A stretch of 64,000 nt of DNA from Streptomyces malaysiense. Lineage in GTDB: Bacteria; Actinomycetota; Actinomycetes; Streptomycetales; Streptomycetaceae. Within the stretch, counting starts at the first letter, position 1. Every line of letters begins with the position of its first letter. A model generated the notes under the pieces. It did no database searches, was not told where the DNA came from, and saw only the letters and a program-made list of their open reading frames with translations. The stretch covers positions 62,001 to 126,000 of the forward strand of contig NZ_LBDA02000006.1 in assembly GCF_000980885.2 (NCBI RefSeq), in the 5' to 3' direction. A program made the position numbers and the translations under genes. This document shows positions 10,142-19,011 of the stretch, piece after piece.

Positions 10142-10691
10142 GGGCGCCGAACTGCGCCCGTTGGAGATCTGGCACGCCGAGGAGATGCTGGCCAACATCG
10201 ACCGGGGGCGCGCGTTCATCGGGCGGCACATCGGACTGCCCGAGGTGGTGGCCGACCTGGACGGTGCCCGCGCCTACCTGCGGTCGTACGGCGAGAAGCG
10301 CGCCACCGACACCGGGGCGCTGCACGGCATCTGGCAGGACGGGACGCTGGTCGGCGGGCTGCTCTTCCGTACCTGGGACACGCCCAGCGGGGTGTGCGAG
10401 GCCGGCTGCTGGCTGGAGCCCGCGGCGGCCGGGCGCGGGCTCGTCACCCGGGGCATGCGGCTCCTCGTCGACTGGGCGTTCGGGACGCGCGGCATGCACC
10501 GCGTGGAGTGGCGGGTGGCCACCGGCAACCAGCCGAGCATCAACGTGGCCCGGCGGCTCGGCATGACCCGTGAGGGTGTACTGCGCGAGAACTACCCGCA
10601 CGACGGGGAGCGCACCAGCACCGAGATCTGGTCGGTGCTGGCGCCCGAATGGCCCACGGCCCGCGAGGGCGCCGCGCAACACGCCCATTGA
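10119..10691 (+). CDS. GNAT-family N-acetyltransferase (RimJ/RimL type)
   Basis: This 190-aa protein is predicted to transfer acetyl from acetyl-CoA to an amino group. The acetyl-CoA-binding loop is visible as GCWLEPAAAGRGLVTRGMRLL. It is followed by the RimJ/RimL-like end of the fold (MHRVEWRVATGNQPSINVARRLGM, then REGVLRENY). Length and layout match ribosomal-protein Ser/Ala acetyltransferase relatives, which include many enzymes of unknown target. The ATG at 10119 lies within the last 23 bases of the MMPL gene and follows AGAAGGAAG, implying translational coupling. The true substrate cannot be read from the sequence. Confidence 0.9.
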   Translation: MYAISLGEGAELRPLEIWHAEEMLANIDRGRAFIGRHIGLPEVVADLDGARAYLRSYGEKRATDTGALHGIWQDGTLVGGLLFRTWDTPSGVCEAGCWLEPAAAGRGLVTRGMRLLVDWAFGTRGMHRVEWRVATGNQPSINVARRLGMTREGVLRENYPHDGERTSTEIWSVLAPEWPTAREGAAQHAH

Positions 10692-10736
10692 CGATCATTA
10701 AGCGCCCTCTCAGACGGCGTCCGTACGGTTGCCGGC

Positions 10737-11387
10737 ATGGCAACGAAGACATCGGAAGACGCCGCGGCCGGTACGACGGCGGCGCAGCTCGACGACGAGA
10801 CGGCACAGGAGGCGCGGACCGCGGGGCAGGACACCGCGGGGAAGGCGGGGGCCGAGGGCGAGAGCGCCGAGGGCGCGGTCGCCGGGGACACCGAGGAGGC
10901 GGCCGACGGCGCGCTCGCCGAGGAGACCGCGGACGGCCCGGCGGACGAGGCCGGGGAAGACGCGGCGGACGACGCGGCGGACGCCAAGGCGCCCTCCGGG
11001 GTCGGCCAGGGCGCCGGCGCCGTGGTCTCCGCCGCGCTGGGCCTGGTCTCGCTCAGCGGCGGCTGGGTCGGCACGGTCGCGGGCGCCCGCCAGCAGCTCG
11101 TCGGTCAGCTGCGGACGTCCTCCACGGCGGGCGTCGCCACACAGATCAAGGCGGTCTACGGTGACGCCTGGCACACCACCGCGCTGTGGGCCGGCTTCTT
11201 CGCCCTGCTCGCGCTGGTCACCGGAGTGGTCGTCCTGGCCCGCCCCGCCTTCGGCGCCCCCGGCCGCCCGCAGGCGCCCTGGATCAAGTCGGTGGCCTGG
11301 GCGGGTGTCTCGCTCGGTGTCATCGGCCTGCTGCTGGCGGTCCTGAAGTACTCGGACGCGCTGCTGGCGCTGCCTTCGGCGGGCTGA
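10737..11387 (+). CDS. 216-aa membrane protein with acidic Ala/Glu/Asp-rich N-terminus, function unknown
   Basis: The first ~90 residues are low-complexity and strongly acidic, rich in Ala, Glu, Gly and Asp. The C-terminal half carries about three hydrophobic stretches: ~98-115 (GAVVSAALGLVSLSGGWVG), ~147-168 (TTALWAGFFALLALVTGVVVLA) and ~186-207 (VAWAGVSLGVIGLLLAVLKY). This is a membrane protein with a long disordered, probably cytoplasmic, head. ATG 10737 gives the only sensible start for the hydrophobic half. It lies 45 bases after the acetyltransferase, same strand. I recognise no family. Confidence 0.75.
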   Translation: MATKTSEDAAAGTTAAQLDDETAQEARTAGQDTAGKAGAEGESAEGAVAGDTEEAADGALAEETADGPADEAGEDAADDAADAKAPSGVGQGAGAVVSAALGLVSLSGGWVGTVAGARQQLVGQLRTSSTAGVATQIKAVYGDAWHTTALWAGFFALLALVTGVVVLARPAFGAPGRPQAPWIKSVAWAGVSLGVIGLLLAVLKYSDALLALPSAG

Positions 11388-11410
11388 ACGGGCGGTAGCC
11401 CGCCACGCCC

Positions 11411-11459
11411 AGGGGCCTCGGGGAACCCGTGCTCATGCCACGGATTCCCCGGGGCCCCT
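11411..11459 (+). terminator. Long hairpin terminator
   Basis: A 21-base arm (11411-11431) pairs with 11439-11459, with one G.U and one C.A mismatch and a seven-base loop. It separates the membrane-protein gene from the following small gene. Confidence 0.7.
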
Positions 11460-11515
11460 CACGCGTGCGCGGCGCGCGACAATGGCCCCGGGACAACCGG
11501 CAAGGGGGAGAAGTC

Positions 11516-11800
11516 GTGTTCGACGCCTTCAGCGAACTGTTCACACCCGGTCGCAAACACACCCGCGACGAGCAGAACCGCCTCGAACTGACCCGGGAGG
11601 AGGCCGGCGACAGCGATCCCGGCCGCGGCCCCATAGACCTGACCTCCGGCAAGGCGGTCATACGCCTGTCCGCTCGGCGCCCGGCCGGCGCGGAGCCGGA
11701 ACGGGAGCGGGAGGAGCCGGAGCCGGAGCGGGAGCGGGAGGAGCCGGAGCCGGAGCGGGAAGGGGAGCGCGAGCGGGGGGCGGGCCCCCGGGAGCCGTAG
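11516..11800 (+). CDS. Small acidic/basic-repeat protein, probably DUF6191
   Basis: This 94-aa protein begins MFDAFSELFTPGRKHTRDEQ and contains a DPGRGPIDLTSGKAVIRL block, which I associate with the Streptomyces family DUF6191 of unknown role. From residue ~62 the tail is a charged repeat of Glu/Pro/Arg (EREREEPEPE units, about two full copies). GTG 11516 is preceded by AAGGGGGAG at ideal spacing. The next gene is convergent and ends seven bases beyond this stop. The family name is a recollection; the gene call rests on the ribosome site and codon bias. Confidence 0.7.
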   Translation: MFDAFSELFTPGRKHTRDEQNRLELTREEAGDSDPGRGPIDLTSGKAVIRLSARRPAGAEPEREREEPEPEREREEPEPEREGERERGAGPREP

Positions 11801-11806
11801 GCGTGG

Positions 11807-12964
11807 CTAACTCACCTGAAGCTCCAGGATCCTGTCGTCCCCCTTCTTCGGATGCCCCCGCCCGTCCGTGTTGCTCGTGATCAGCCAGAGCTTGCCGTCG
11901 CCCGCCGGCGCGACGGTGCGCAGGCGGCCGTAGGTGCCGGTGAGGAAGGACTGGGGGGCGGCCGCCGCCCGGGTGCCGTGGAGGGGGATGCGCCACAGGC
12001 GTTCGCCCTTGAGGGCGGCCATCCAGATGACGCCGTGGACGTAGGCGATGCCGCTGGGGGAGGCGTCGTCGGTGTGCCACTCGGCGACGGGGTTCTGGAA
12101 GCGCGGGTTCGTGGACCTGCCCTCGGCGTCCGGCCAGCCGTAGTCGCCGCCGGGCTTGATGGCGTTCAGTTCGTCCCAGGTGTCCTGGCCGAACTCGGAG
12201 GCGAACAGACGCTGGCGATCGTCCCAGGCGAGGCCCTGGACGTTGCGGTGGCCGTAGGAGTAGACGGGGGAGCCGGGGAAGGGGTCGCCGGGGGCCGGCT
12301 CGCCCTCCGGGGTCAGCCGGAGGATCTTGCCGCCCAGGGAGTCGCGGTCCTGGGCGAGGCCGCGCCGGCCGCTCTCGCCGGTGCCGGCGTAGAGCATGCC
12401 GTCGGGGCCGAAGGCGATCCGGCCGCCGTTGTGGATGGTGCCCTTGGGGATGCCCTTGAACAGCGTGTCGGGGGCGCCCAGTTGCTCACCGGCCGGTTTC
12501 TTGTCGTCGTAGCGCACGCGGACGATGCGGTTGTCCGAGGCGGAGGTGAAGTAGGCGTAGATCATGTGGTCCGACGCGTAGTGCGGGGACAGCGCGATGC
12601 CCAGCAGACCGCCCTCGCCCGCCGGGGAGACCCCGGAGACCGTGCCCAGTTCGGTCTTGCGGCCCGTGACCGGATCGACGCGGGTGATCGTCCCGTCGTC
12701 GCGGGAGGAGACCAGCAGACCGCCGTCCGGCAGCACGGCCAGGCCCCATGGCGACTTCAGGCCCTCGGCCACCGTGCGCAGCACCCGTACCGAGCCCTTG
12801 GCCGGTGCCGCCGGCTCCGTGGCCGGGGCGGCGGGCGCGGTGCTCGGGGGCGCCGTACGGGGGACCTCACCGGGGAAGCCCACCCCCGAGGAGCCGGCGG
12901 AGCAGCCCGCCGTCAGCAGCAGGGCGGCCGCGGCCAGCACGGCCGGCACAGCTCGACGTCGCAC
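11807..12964 (-). CDS. Secreted lipoprotein, PQQ-dependent sugar dehydrogenase family
   Basis: This 385-aa protein is predicted to be exported and lipid-anchored. A basic N-terminus and hydrophobic stretch end in the lipobox LLTAGC (Cys ~21), followed by a Ser/Ala/Pro linker. The mature part is the glucose/sorbosone-dehydrogenase beta-propeller (GSDH): SPWGLAVLPDGGLLVSSRDDG, GLLGIALSPHY, HNGGRIAFGPDGMLYAGTG and YSYGHRNVQGLAWD are family hallmarks. Members oxidise aldose sugars with PQQ, though many Streptomyces homologues are uncharacterised. Start: of two in-frame GTGs, the one at 12964 has AAGGG nine bases upstream, whereas 12970 is too close. It ends seven bases from the convergent 94-aa gene. 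The next gene upstream (aldo/keto reductase) is on the same strand ~60 bases away. Confidence 0.9.
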   Translation of the reverse strand: MRRRAVPAVLAAAALLLTAGCSAGSSGVGFPGEVPRTAPPSTAPAAPATEPAAPAKGSVRVLRTVAEGLKSPWGLAVLPDGGLLVSSRDDGTITRVDPVTGRKTELGTVSGVSPAGEGGLLGIALSPHYASDHMIYAYFTSASDNRIVRVRYDDKKPAGEQLGAPDTLFKGIPKGTIHNGGRIAFGPDGMLYAGTGESGRRGLAQDRDSLGGKILRLTPEGEPAPGDPFPGSPVYSYGHRNVQGLAWDDRQRLFASEFGQDTWDELNAIKPGGDYGWPDAEGRSTNPRFQNPVAEWHTDDASPSGIAYVHGVIWMAALKGERLWRIPLHGTRAAAAPQSFLTGTYGRLRTVAPAGDGKLWLITSNTDGRGHPKKGDDRILELQVS

Positions 12965-13022
12965 GATCACGATCCCTTCGGGGCGGCGTTCCAGCGGCAG
13001 ATCTTCCCCTCCCAAGGGTCCC

Positions 13023-14021
13023 TCAGTCCCACGACCCCCGCGCCCCCGGCAGCCGCCCTATCTCCGCCAGATCCGCCGCCGACAGCCGCAGACCGGCCGC
13101 CGCCGCGTTCTCCGTCGCCCACCGCTCCCGCTTCGTGCCCGGCAGCGCGATCACATGGCGTCCCCGCGACAGCACCCAGGCCAGCGCGACCTGCGCCGGG
13201 GTGACCTCCGGGCCGTGCCGCCGGGCGACGCGGCGCAGACCGGCCACGATCGGCTGGTTCGCGGCCATCATCTCGGCGGTGAACCGGGGATGCCGGGCAC
13301 GCACATCGTCCGGTTCGAAGCCCTCGCCCGGGGTGAGCGTGCCGGTCAGGAAGCCGTTGCCCAGCGGCATCGCCGCCAGGAAGCCCACGCCGCGCGCCGC
13401 GCACCACGGCAGCAGCGTCCGCAGCGCCTCCGGCGACCACACCGACAGTTCCGCCTCGACCGCGGCCACCGGGAACACCTGCTGCACCCGCTGCAACTGG
13501 CGCAGCGTGCCGTCGTGGAGTCCCGTGCCCGAACGGCGCCCACCGCGCGCGCCCAGCGCGCACAGGCCCAGCGACCGCACCTTCCCGGCCCGCACCAGCT
13601 CGGCCATCGCGCCCCAGGTCTCCTCGATCGGCACCTCGGGGTCGGGGCGGTGCAACTGGTAGAGGTCGATCACATCCGTCTGGAGCCGGCGCAGCGAGGC
13701 GTCGCAGGCCCGTCTCACATAGCCGGGGCGGCCGTTGGCCACGATGTGCTGCTCGCCCACCAGCAGCCCCACCTTCGTGGAGACGAACGCGTCCGCCCGG
13801 CGCTCCCTCAGCACTCGTCCGAGCAGCAGCTCGTTGGTGAACGGGCCGTACATGTCCGCGGTGTCCAGCAGGCTCGACCCCAGGTCCAGTGCCCGGTGCA
13901 CGCATCGCACCGATTCGTCGCCCCGCTGCCGCGAGGTGCTGTAGGCCCAGCTCATCGGCATGCACCCGAGTCCGACGGCCCCCACCGCGAGCGCCCCCGC
14001 GCCGATCGTCCTGCGCTCCAC
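13023..14021 (-). CDS. Aldo/keto reductase
   Basis: This 332-aa NAD(P)H-dependent oxidoreductase has the AKR TIM-barrel fold. The catalytic tetrad can be placed: Asp and Tyr in LLDTADMYG, Lys in VSTKVGLL, His in YQLHRPDPEVP. The NADP-binding C-terminal part reads ALPGTKRERWATENAAAAGLRLS. The sequence from residue 145 on, LVRAGKVRSLGL, is the usual strand-helix after the active site. Start: ATG 14021 gives a normal N-terminus (MERRTIGAGALAVGAVGLGCM). It is divergent from the dehydrogenase at 14098 with only 76 bases between, so promoters must overlap. The substrate is unknown. Confidence 0.93.
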   Translation of the reverse strand: MERRTIGAGALAVGAVGLGCMPMSWAYSTSRQRGDESVRCVHRALDLGSSLLDTADMYGPFTNELLLGRVLRERRADAFVSTKVGLLVGEQHIVANGRPGYVRRACDASLRRLQTDVIDLYQLHRPDPEVPIEETWGAMAELVRAGKVRSLGLCALGARGGRRSGTGLHDGTLRQLQRVQQVFPVAAVEAELSVWSPEALRTLLPWCAARGVGFLAAMPLGNGFLTGTLTPGEGFEPDDVRARHPRFTAEMMAANQPIVAGLRRVARRHGPEVTPAQVALAWVLSRGRHVIALPGTKRERWATENAAAAGLRLSAADLAEIGRLPGARGSWD

Positions 14022-14097
14022 CTGCTCCGGAACCCTCCCCTAGCCTGACCCCCAACCTAACCTCTGCGCCGCGCGTACCTGACATAGCCTCCTGACC

Positions 14098-15138
14098 ATG
14101 AGCGCAGACGTATGGCTTCCGCTTCCGCCCGAGGAGATCGAGGGGCTGCCCGAGGGGCTCCGGTATCTGTTCTGGGACGGGGGCGAGGACGGCGACCAGG
14201 AGTTTCCGGGCGACCCCGCCCGGTGTGTGATGTACGTGGTGCCCTACATGAAGCGGTGGCCGGTCAAGGTGCGCCCGCTGGAGCTGCTGAGCGACGTCCG
14301 GGTCATCCAGACGCTCACGGCCGGCGTCGACGACATCACGGCGCGCCTTTCGGCCATCGTGCCGGGCGTGCGGCTGTGCAACGCGCGCGGGGTGCACGAG
14401 GCGAGCACCGCCGAGCTGGCGCTCACCCTGACCCTGGCCGCGCTGCGCGGCATCCCGGACTTCGTGCGGGCCCAGCAACAGGAGCGCTGGCAGGGCGCGT
14501 TCCGGCCGGCGCTCGCCGACAAGAACGTGCTCATCGTCGGCTACGGCTCGATCGGCGCCGCCATCGAGGACCGGCTCACGCCCTTCGAGCTTGCGCGGGT
14601 GGCGCGCGTCGCGCGCTCCCGGCGCACCACGGCGCGCGGTCTTGTGCATCCGATCGCCGATGTGCTTTCTCTGCTTCCGGCCGCCGATGTCGTGATTCTG
14701 TCCACCCCCCTCACGGACGCCACCCACGGTCTGGTGGACGCCGAGTTCCTCTCCCGGATGAAGGACGGGGCCCTCCTGGTGAACGTCGCCCGCGGGCCGG
14801 TCGTGGACACGAACGCGCTGCTCGCGGAGCTGGAACGGGGCCGGATCATCGCTGCCCTGGACGTCACCGACCCCGAGCCGCTGCCGCCCGGCCACCCCCT
14901 CTGGAAGGCACCCGGCGCACTGATCACCCCGCATGTCGGCGGGCCCACCTCCGCCTTCCTGCCGCGCGCCAAGCGGCTGCTGGTCGATCAGCTGACCCGG
15001 TTCGTGAACCACGAGCCGCTGCGGAACGTGATCCTGACGACGGGACCGGACCCGAAGAACCCGGTGGGAACGGCCCCGGAAGATCCCGCCGGGACAGATC
15101 CGGAGGGCCCGGACACCCCGGGAACGAACGGGCGTTAG
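14098..15138 (+). CDS. D-isomer-specific 2-hydroxyacid dehydrogenase
   Basis: This 346-aa NAD-dependent dehydrogenase acts on an unknown 2-hydroxy/2-keto acid. Signs of the family are the Rossmann motif VGYGSIGAAIEDRL (~residues 143-156), the NVARGPVVDTNALLAEL block with the catalytic Arg, the Asp/Glu stretch ALDVTDPEPLPPGHPLW, and the catalytic-His region ITPHVGGPTSAFLPRA. The last ~30 residues are a Pro/Asp/Gly-rich tail (NPVGTAPEDPAGTDPEGP) with repeated DPxGT units, not part of the fold. ATG 14098 is the natural start. It is a distant relative of SerA at 22901, which carries a much longer C-terminal part. Confidence 0.93.
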   Translation: MSADVWLPLPPEEIEGLPEGLRYLFWDGGEDGDQEFPGDPARCVMYVVPYMKRWPVKVRPLELLSDVRVIQTLTAGVDDITARLSAIVPGVRLCNARGVHEASTAELALTLTLAALRGIPDFVRAQQQERWQGAFRPALADKNVLIVGYGSIGAAIEDRLTPFELARVARVARSRRTTARGLVHPIADVLSLLPAADVVILSTPLTDATHGLVDAEFLSRMKDGALLVNVARGPVVDTNALLAELERGRIIAALDVTDPEPLPPGHPLWKAPGALITPHVGGPTSAFLPRAKRLLVDQLTRFVNHEPLRNVILTTGPDPKNPVGTAPEDPAGTDPEGPDTPGTNGR

Positions 15139-15335
15139 GGCCTTTCCGGCACCCTCCGCGACCTCTCGGACGCGGCCTGTGCCCGCATCCCCGCTGGTCG
15201 TCACGGAGCGTAGAGAAGCTATGTCCCTGAGTGACGAACCTGGTGTATCGTCCCGACAGGGGCAGCGCCGCCTACATCGGCGCCGGGGATGACATTTCAG
15301 ATCTTGTGAGGGGGGCGACGGGCGATGCACGGCCT

Positions 15336-18300
15336 ATGGACGAACGATCCGACGCGGTGGAGCCGCCGAAGGCGGCCCTGGCGCACGGCCGCGGGCAGAC
15401 GCGGCCGGCACACCGCTCACCACACCCACCACCCGCGCCGGCCGGCCGGCCCCCGCAGGCACCCGCACCCGGTCCGCCGGGCCCGGCGGGACGCGGGCGC
15501 GTCACCCACCGGGAGGCCCCGGTGAACGCGCCCACACCGACCACCACCGTCCACGCGGAGGTGCGCGCGCCGCACCCGCACCAGGAACCGCCGGCGCGCG
15601 GACGGGTTACCGCCCCGCGCACCCGCGCCTCCGAACAGCTCGTCCTCGCCCTCGTCTGCGCGGCGTACGCCGTCGGCGCCGCGTTCGACTGGGGCACGGA
15701 CGAGATCGCGCTGGTCATGGGCGACTTCGGGCTCAGCGCCGCGGCCGGCGCCGCCGCCGTCTCCTGCTTCCTCTACGCCCGCGGCCCCCGGGTGCGCTAC
15801 CGCCCCGCCTGGCTGCTGTTCGGCCTCTCCTCGGCCATGGCGGCCCTGGGCAACGCCGTCTGGGGCTGGTACGAGGTCGTGCTCGGCCGGCCCGTACCGA
15901 GCCCGTCGTACGCCGATCTGTTCTTCCTGTGCTTCGCGCCGCCCGCGATCGTGGGCCTGCTGGTGCTCGCCAGCCGCCCGGTGACCCGGGCCGGCTGGAT
16001 CTGCCTGGGCCTGGACGCCTGGCTGGTCGGCGGCTCGCTGCTCACCCTGTCGTGGAGCCTCGCGCTCGCCCAGGCGGCCCGGTTCGACGGGCCGAGCGTG
16101 GCGCACACCGCGCTGTCGCTGGCGTACCCGCTGCTCGACATCGCGCTGATCAGCATGGTGCTCGCACTTCACTTCCGGCGCGCGCCCGGCAACCGCACCG
16201 CCGTGAACACCGCGATCGGCGCGCTCGCCCTGACCGTGATGTGCGACGCGCTGTTCACCTCCCCGCTGCTGCACAGCAGCTACCGCTCCGGGCAGCTGCT
16301 GGACGCGGGCTGGTTCGCCGGCTCGCTGCTGCTCGCCTACGCCCCCTGGGCCACACCCCGGCCCGGTAGCAGGTCGTCGGCACCGGAGGCGGACGGGCAC
16401 ACCCACGCGGCCTCCGGGCACCTGCCCGCGCCGCGCGCCGCCGACGACCGCTCGCCGTCCGCGCCCGCCCCGACCGCCGAGCACAGCCCCGACCCGGGCC
16501 CCGAGCAGGACCCCGGTTCCGGCCACGACGCGTCCGCGGGTCCCGGATGCGATGGCCACGAGGGCTCCGGACGCGGCTCGTACCCGGAACCGGGCCGCCG
16601 CCAGGACTGCGCGGACGGCCCGTTCGGGCCGCCCCCGGCGTCCGGGCACACCGGCCCCGCCTCCTACCCCGGTGCCGACCCCGTCCGCTATCCGGCCGGC
16701 CGCCCGATCACCGGCTCGCTCGCCGCGCTCACCCCGTACCTCGCCGCCGCGGTCTGCACCCTGGGCATCCTGTACAACGTCCTCAACGGCCGCAGGCCCG
16801 ACCACGTCGTGCTGATCACCGCGGGCTGCGTGGTGCTCGCGCTGGTGATCCGCCAGGGCATCATGCTGCTGGACAACATCGCCCTCACCCAGGAACTGGC
16901 GCAGAAGGAGAACCACTTCCGCTCCCTGGTGCAGGGCTCCAGCGACGTCATCATGATCGCCGCGCCCAACGGCGTCCTGCGCTACGTCTCGCCGGCCGCC
17001 GCCGGGGTCTACGGCCGGCCCGCCGAGGACCTGGTGGGCACCGAGCTGGCCGCCCTGATCCACCCCGAGGACCTGGGCTGCGTGGTGCACGAGGTGCGCC
17101 GCTTCCTCGCCGCCAGCCCGCTGACGGAGCCCGTCACCCGGATCGAGTGCCGCTTCCGCTCCGGCGGCGGGGGCACCTCGCGCGCGAGCGGGGCCGAGGG
17201 CGGGGAAGGCTGGCTGAACGTCGAGTCCACGGTCAGCCGCCACCACGGCGGCCTGATCTTCAACAGCCGGGACGTCACCGAACGCGTGCGCCTCCAGGCG
17301 CAGCTGCAGCACAACGCGGAGCACGACCCGCTGACCGACCTGCCCAACCGCGCGCTGTTCACCCGGCGGGTGCAGCAGGCCCTGTCCGGCCGCCGCGCCA
17401 CCGACCGGGGCGCCGCCCTGCTCGGCACCGCCGTGCTCTTCATCGACCTCGACGGCTTCAAGGCCGTCAACGACACCATCGGGCACCAGGCCGGCGACGA
17501 ACTCCTCGTGCAGGCCGCCCGAAGGCTCCAGGACGCGGTCCGCCAGGGCGACACCGCCTCCCGGCTGGGCGGCGACGAGTTCGCGGCCCTGATCGTCGGG
17601 GACGGCACCCATGACCGCGCCGCCCGGGAGCGCGACATCCTGGAGCTCGCCGACCGCCTCAGGACGACCCTCTCCCAGCCCTACGCGATCGACGGCAACG
17701 ATGTCCGGGTCAACGCCTCCATCGGCGTCGCCTTCGCCGAACCGGGGCTCGGCGCGGGCGAGTTGCTGCGCAACGCCGACCTCGCGATGTACCGCGCGAA
17801 GTCGGCCGGAAAGGGCCGCGTCGAGCTGTACAAGCCGCAGATGCAGCAGGACGTCGTGCGCAAGGCGGAGCTGGCCACCCGGCTGCGCGCCGCGCTGCAC
17901 GACGGGGAGTTCGCGCTGCTGCACCAGCCCGTGGTGTGCCTGGAGGACGGCCGGATCACGGCGGTCTCGGCGCAGGCCCGCTGGCGTTCCTCGCAGGGTG
18001 TGCTGTTCACCCCGGCCGAGTTCCTGCGGGTGGCCGAGGGCGGCGGCAAGACGGCCGAGCTGGACCGCTGGACCCTCCAGGAGGCCGTGGCGGGGGCCGC
18101 CGAGCGGGCGGCGAGCGGTCTCGTCGTACCGGTGGCGGTGCGGATGAGCGCCCGGCGGCTGCTGGACCGCTCACTGCCGCCCGGCTCGGTGGAGGCGCTG
18201 CTGACCAGATACGGGCTGCCGCCCGGGGCGCTGGTCGTCGAACTGTCCGACACCGATCCCGGGCTCGGGCTGGACGAGCTGGAGCGCAGGCTGACCGCGC

Positions 18301-18881
18301 TGAGCCGGCTCGGGGTGCGCATCGCGCTGGACGGCTTCGGCAGCGGCCACGCGGCGATCACCGCGCTGCGGCGGCTGCCCGTGGACATCCTCAAGCTCGA
18401 CCGCGGCCTGGTCGAGGGCGTGGTGGACTCCGCGCGGCTGCACAAGATCACCAGCGGGCTGCTGCGCATGGCCGGGGACCTCGGGCTCCAGTCCGTCGCC
18501 GAGGGCGTGGACCTGCCCGAGCAGGCGGTGGCCCTGCGTGCCATGGGCTGCACCCACGGCACCGGCGCGGCCTTCTCCGGCCCGCTGGACGAGTACCGGC
18601 TGCGCCGGGCGCTCGGCGCCGGGTCCTGCCCGGTGCCGCACACCGGGACCGGAGCGCACGCGGCGGCCGGAGCGCACGCGTCGGGCGGCCCCCACGCGCA
18701 GGGCGGCCCGCACGCGCAGGCCGGGTCCCACGCGCCGGCCGAACCCGCGTTCGCGGGCAGAGTGCGGGAAACCCAGGGGCGGCTGGGTGCCGCGGGGGTG
18801 TACACCGGAGGAGTACCCGCTGTTTTCGGAGGCAGCAGTGCCCTTCGCTCACATTCTGAGACGCCCGTCCCACCCACTTGA
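15336..18881 (+). CDS. Membrane PAS-GGDEF protein with degenerate EAL domain, probable diguanylate cyclase
   Basis: This ~1181-aa protein has several predicted helices (~100-345), a Pro/Gly/Asp-rich linker (~345-455), two further helices, a PAS domain (~525-650; LVQGSSDVIMIAAPNG), a GGDEF domain (GGDEF at 745-749) and an EAL-like domain. The GGDEF domain looks active: FIDLDGFKAVNDTIGH and SRLGGDEF, with a product-inhibition I-site RQGD at 736-739, exactly five residues before GGDEF. The EAL half appears dead: EAL reads SAQ (~878-880), the NVS Asn is gone (RMSARR), and DDFGTG is DGFGSG. It should make rather than degrade c-di-GMP. The Ala/Gly/His-rich C-terminus repeats AGAHA / GGPHAQ units. 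Start is uncertain: ATG 15336 keeps codon bias, but GTG 15522 has a much better ribosome site (GGGAGG). It lies directly upstream of the ilvB leader. Confidence 0.88.
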   Translation: MDERSDAVEPPKAALAHGRGQTRPAHRSPHPPPAPAGRPPQAPAPGPPGPAGRGRVTHREAPVNAPTPTTTVHAEVRAPHPHQEPPARGRVTAPRTRASEQLVLALVCAAYAVGAAFDWGTDEIALVMGDFGLSAAAGAAAVSCFLYARGPRVRYRPAWLLFGLSSAMAALGNAVWGWYEVVLGRPVPSPSYADLFFLCFAPPAIVGLLVLASRPVTRAGWICLGLDAWLVGGSLLTLSWSLALAQAARFDGPSVAHTALSLAYPLLDIALISMVLALHFRRAPGNRTAVNTAIGALALTVMCDALFTSPLLHSSYRSGQLLDAGWFAGSLLLAYAPWATPRPGSRSSAPEADGHTHAASGHLPAPRAADDRSPSAPAPTAEHSPDPGPEQDPGSGHDASAGPGCDGHEGSGRGSYPEPGRRQDCADGPFGPPPASGHTGPASYPGADPVRYPAGRPITGSLAALTPYLAAAVCTLGILYNVLNGRRPDHVVLITAGCVVLALVIRQGIMLLDNIALTQELAQKENHFRSLVQGSSDVIMIAAPNGVLRYVSPAAAGVYGRPAEDLVGTELAALIHPEDLGCVVHEVRRFLAASPLTEPVTRIECRFRSGGGGTSRASGAEGGEGWLNVESTVSRHHGGLIFNSRDVTERVRLQAQLQHNAEHDPLTDLPNRALFTRRVQQALSGRRATDRGAALLGTAVLFIDLDGFKAVNDTIGHQAGDELLVQAARRLQDAVRQGDTASRLGGDEFAALIVGDGTHDRAARERDILELADRLRTTLSQPYAIDGNDVRVNASIGVAFAEPGLGAGELLRNADLAMYRAKSAGKGRVELYKPQMQQDVVRKAELATRLRAALHDGEFALLHQPVVCLEDGRITAVSAQARWRSSQGVLFTPAEFLRVAEGGGKTAELDRWTLQEAVAGAAERAASGLVVPVAVRMSARRLLDRSLPPGSVEALLTRYGLPPGALVVELSDTDPGLGLDELERRLTALSRLGVRIALDGFGSGHAAITALRRLPVDILKLDRGLVEGVVDSARLHKITSGLLRMAGDLGLQSVAEGVDLPEQAVALRAMGCTHGTGAAFSGPLDEYRLRRALGAGSCPVPHTGTGAHAAAGAHASGGPHAQGGPHAQAGSHAPAEPAFAGRVRETQGRLGAAGVYTGGVPAVFGGSSALRSHSETPVPPT

Positions 18882-18914
18882 CACGTGGTGCGCCCCGGGG
18901 GGAGGGTCAGTGCC

Positions 18915-18956
18915 ATGCGCACCCGAATTCTCGTACTTGGACAGCGCGTCGGCTGA
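18915..18956 (+). CDS. ilvB leader peptide MRTRILVLGQRVG (13 aa)
   Basis: A 13-codon ORF with GGGGGGAGGG eight bases upstream encodes consecutive Ile-Leu-Val-Leu. The codons are ATT, CTC, GTA and CTT; three of these are rare in this genome. That is what a ribosome-stalling sensor of charged branched-chain tRNAs should look like. It lies 168 bases before ilvB, with an intrinsic terminator between. Leader peptides of this type have been proposed for actinobacterial ilvB operons. Confidence 0.85.
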   Translation: MRTRILVLGQRVG

Positions 18957-19011
18957 GCTGGGCCCTACCGGAACGCGATCCGGAATCCCCAGCGACCCTC
19001 ACCGGCGCGCT

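Noticed and set aside
15325-15525. ATG 15325 with a GGGGGCGAC site, 66-aa ORF before the GGDEF gene
   Set aside because: It is out of frame with the GGDEF protein and encodes Arg/His/Pro-rich shadow sequence.
18878-18883. TTGACA as an ilvB -35 box
   Set aside because: It overlaps the stop of the GGDEF gene and no -10 box follows at 16-18 bases; the leader's promoter is probably further upstream.
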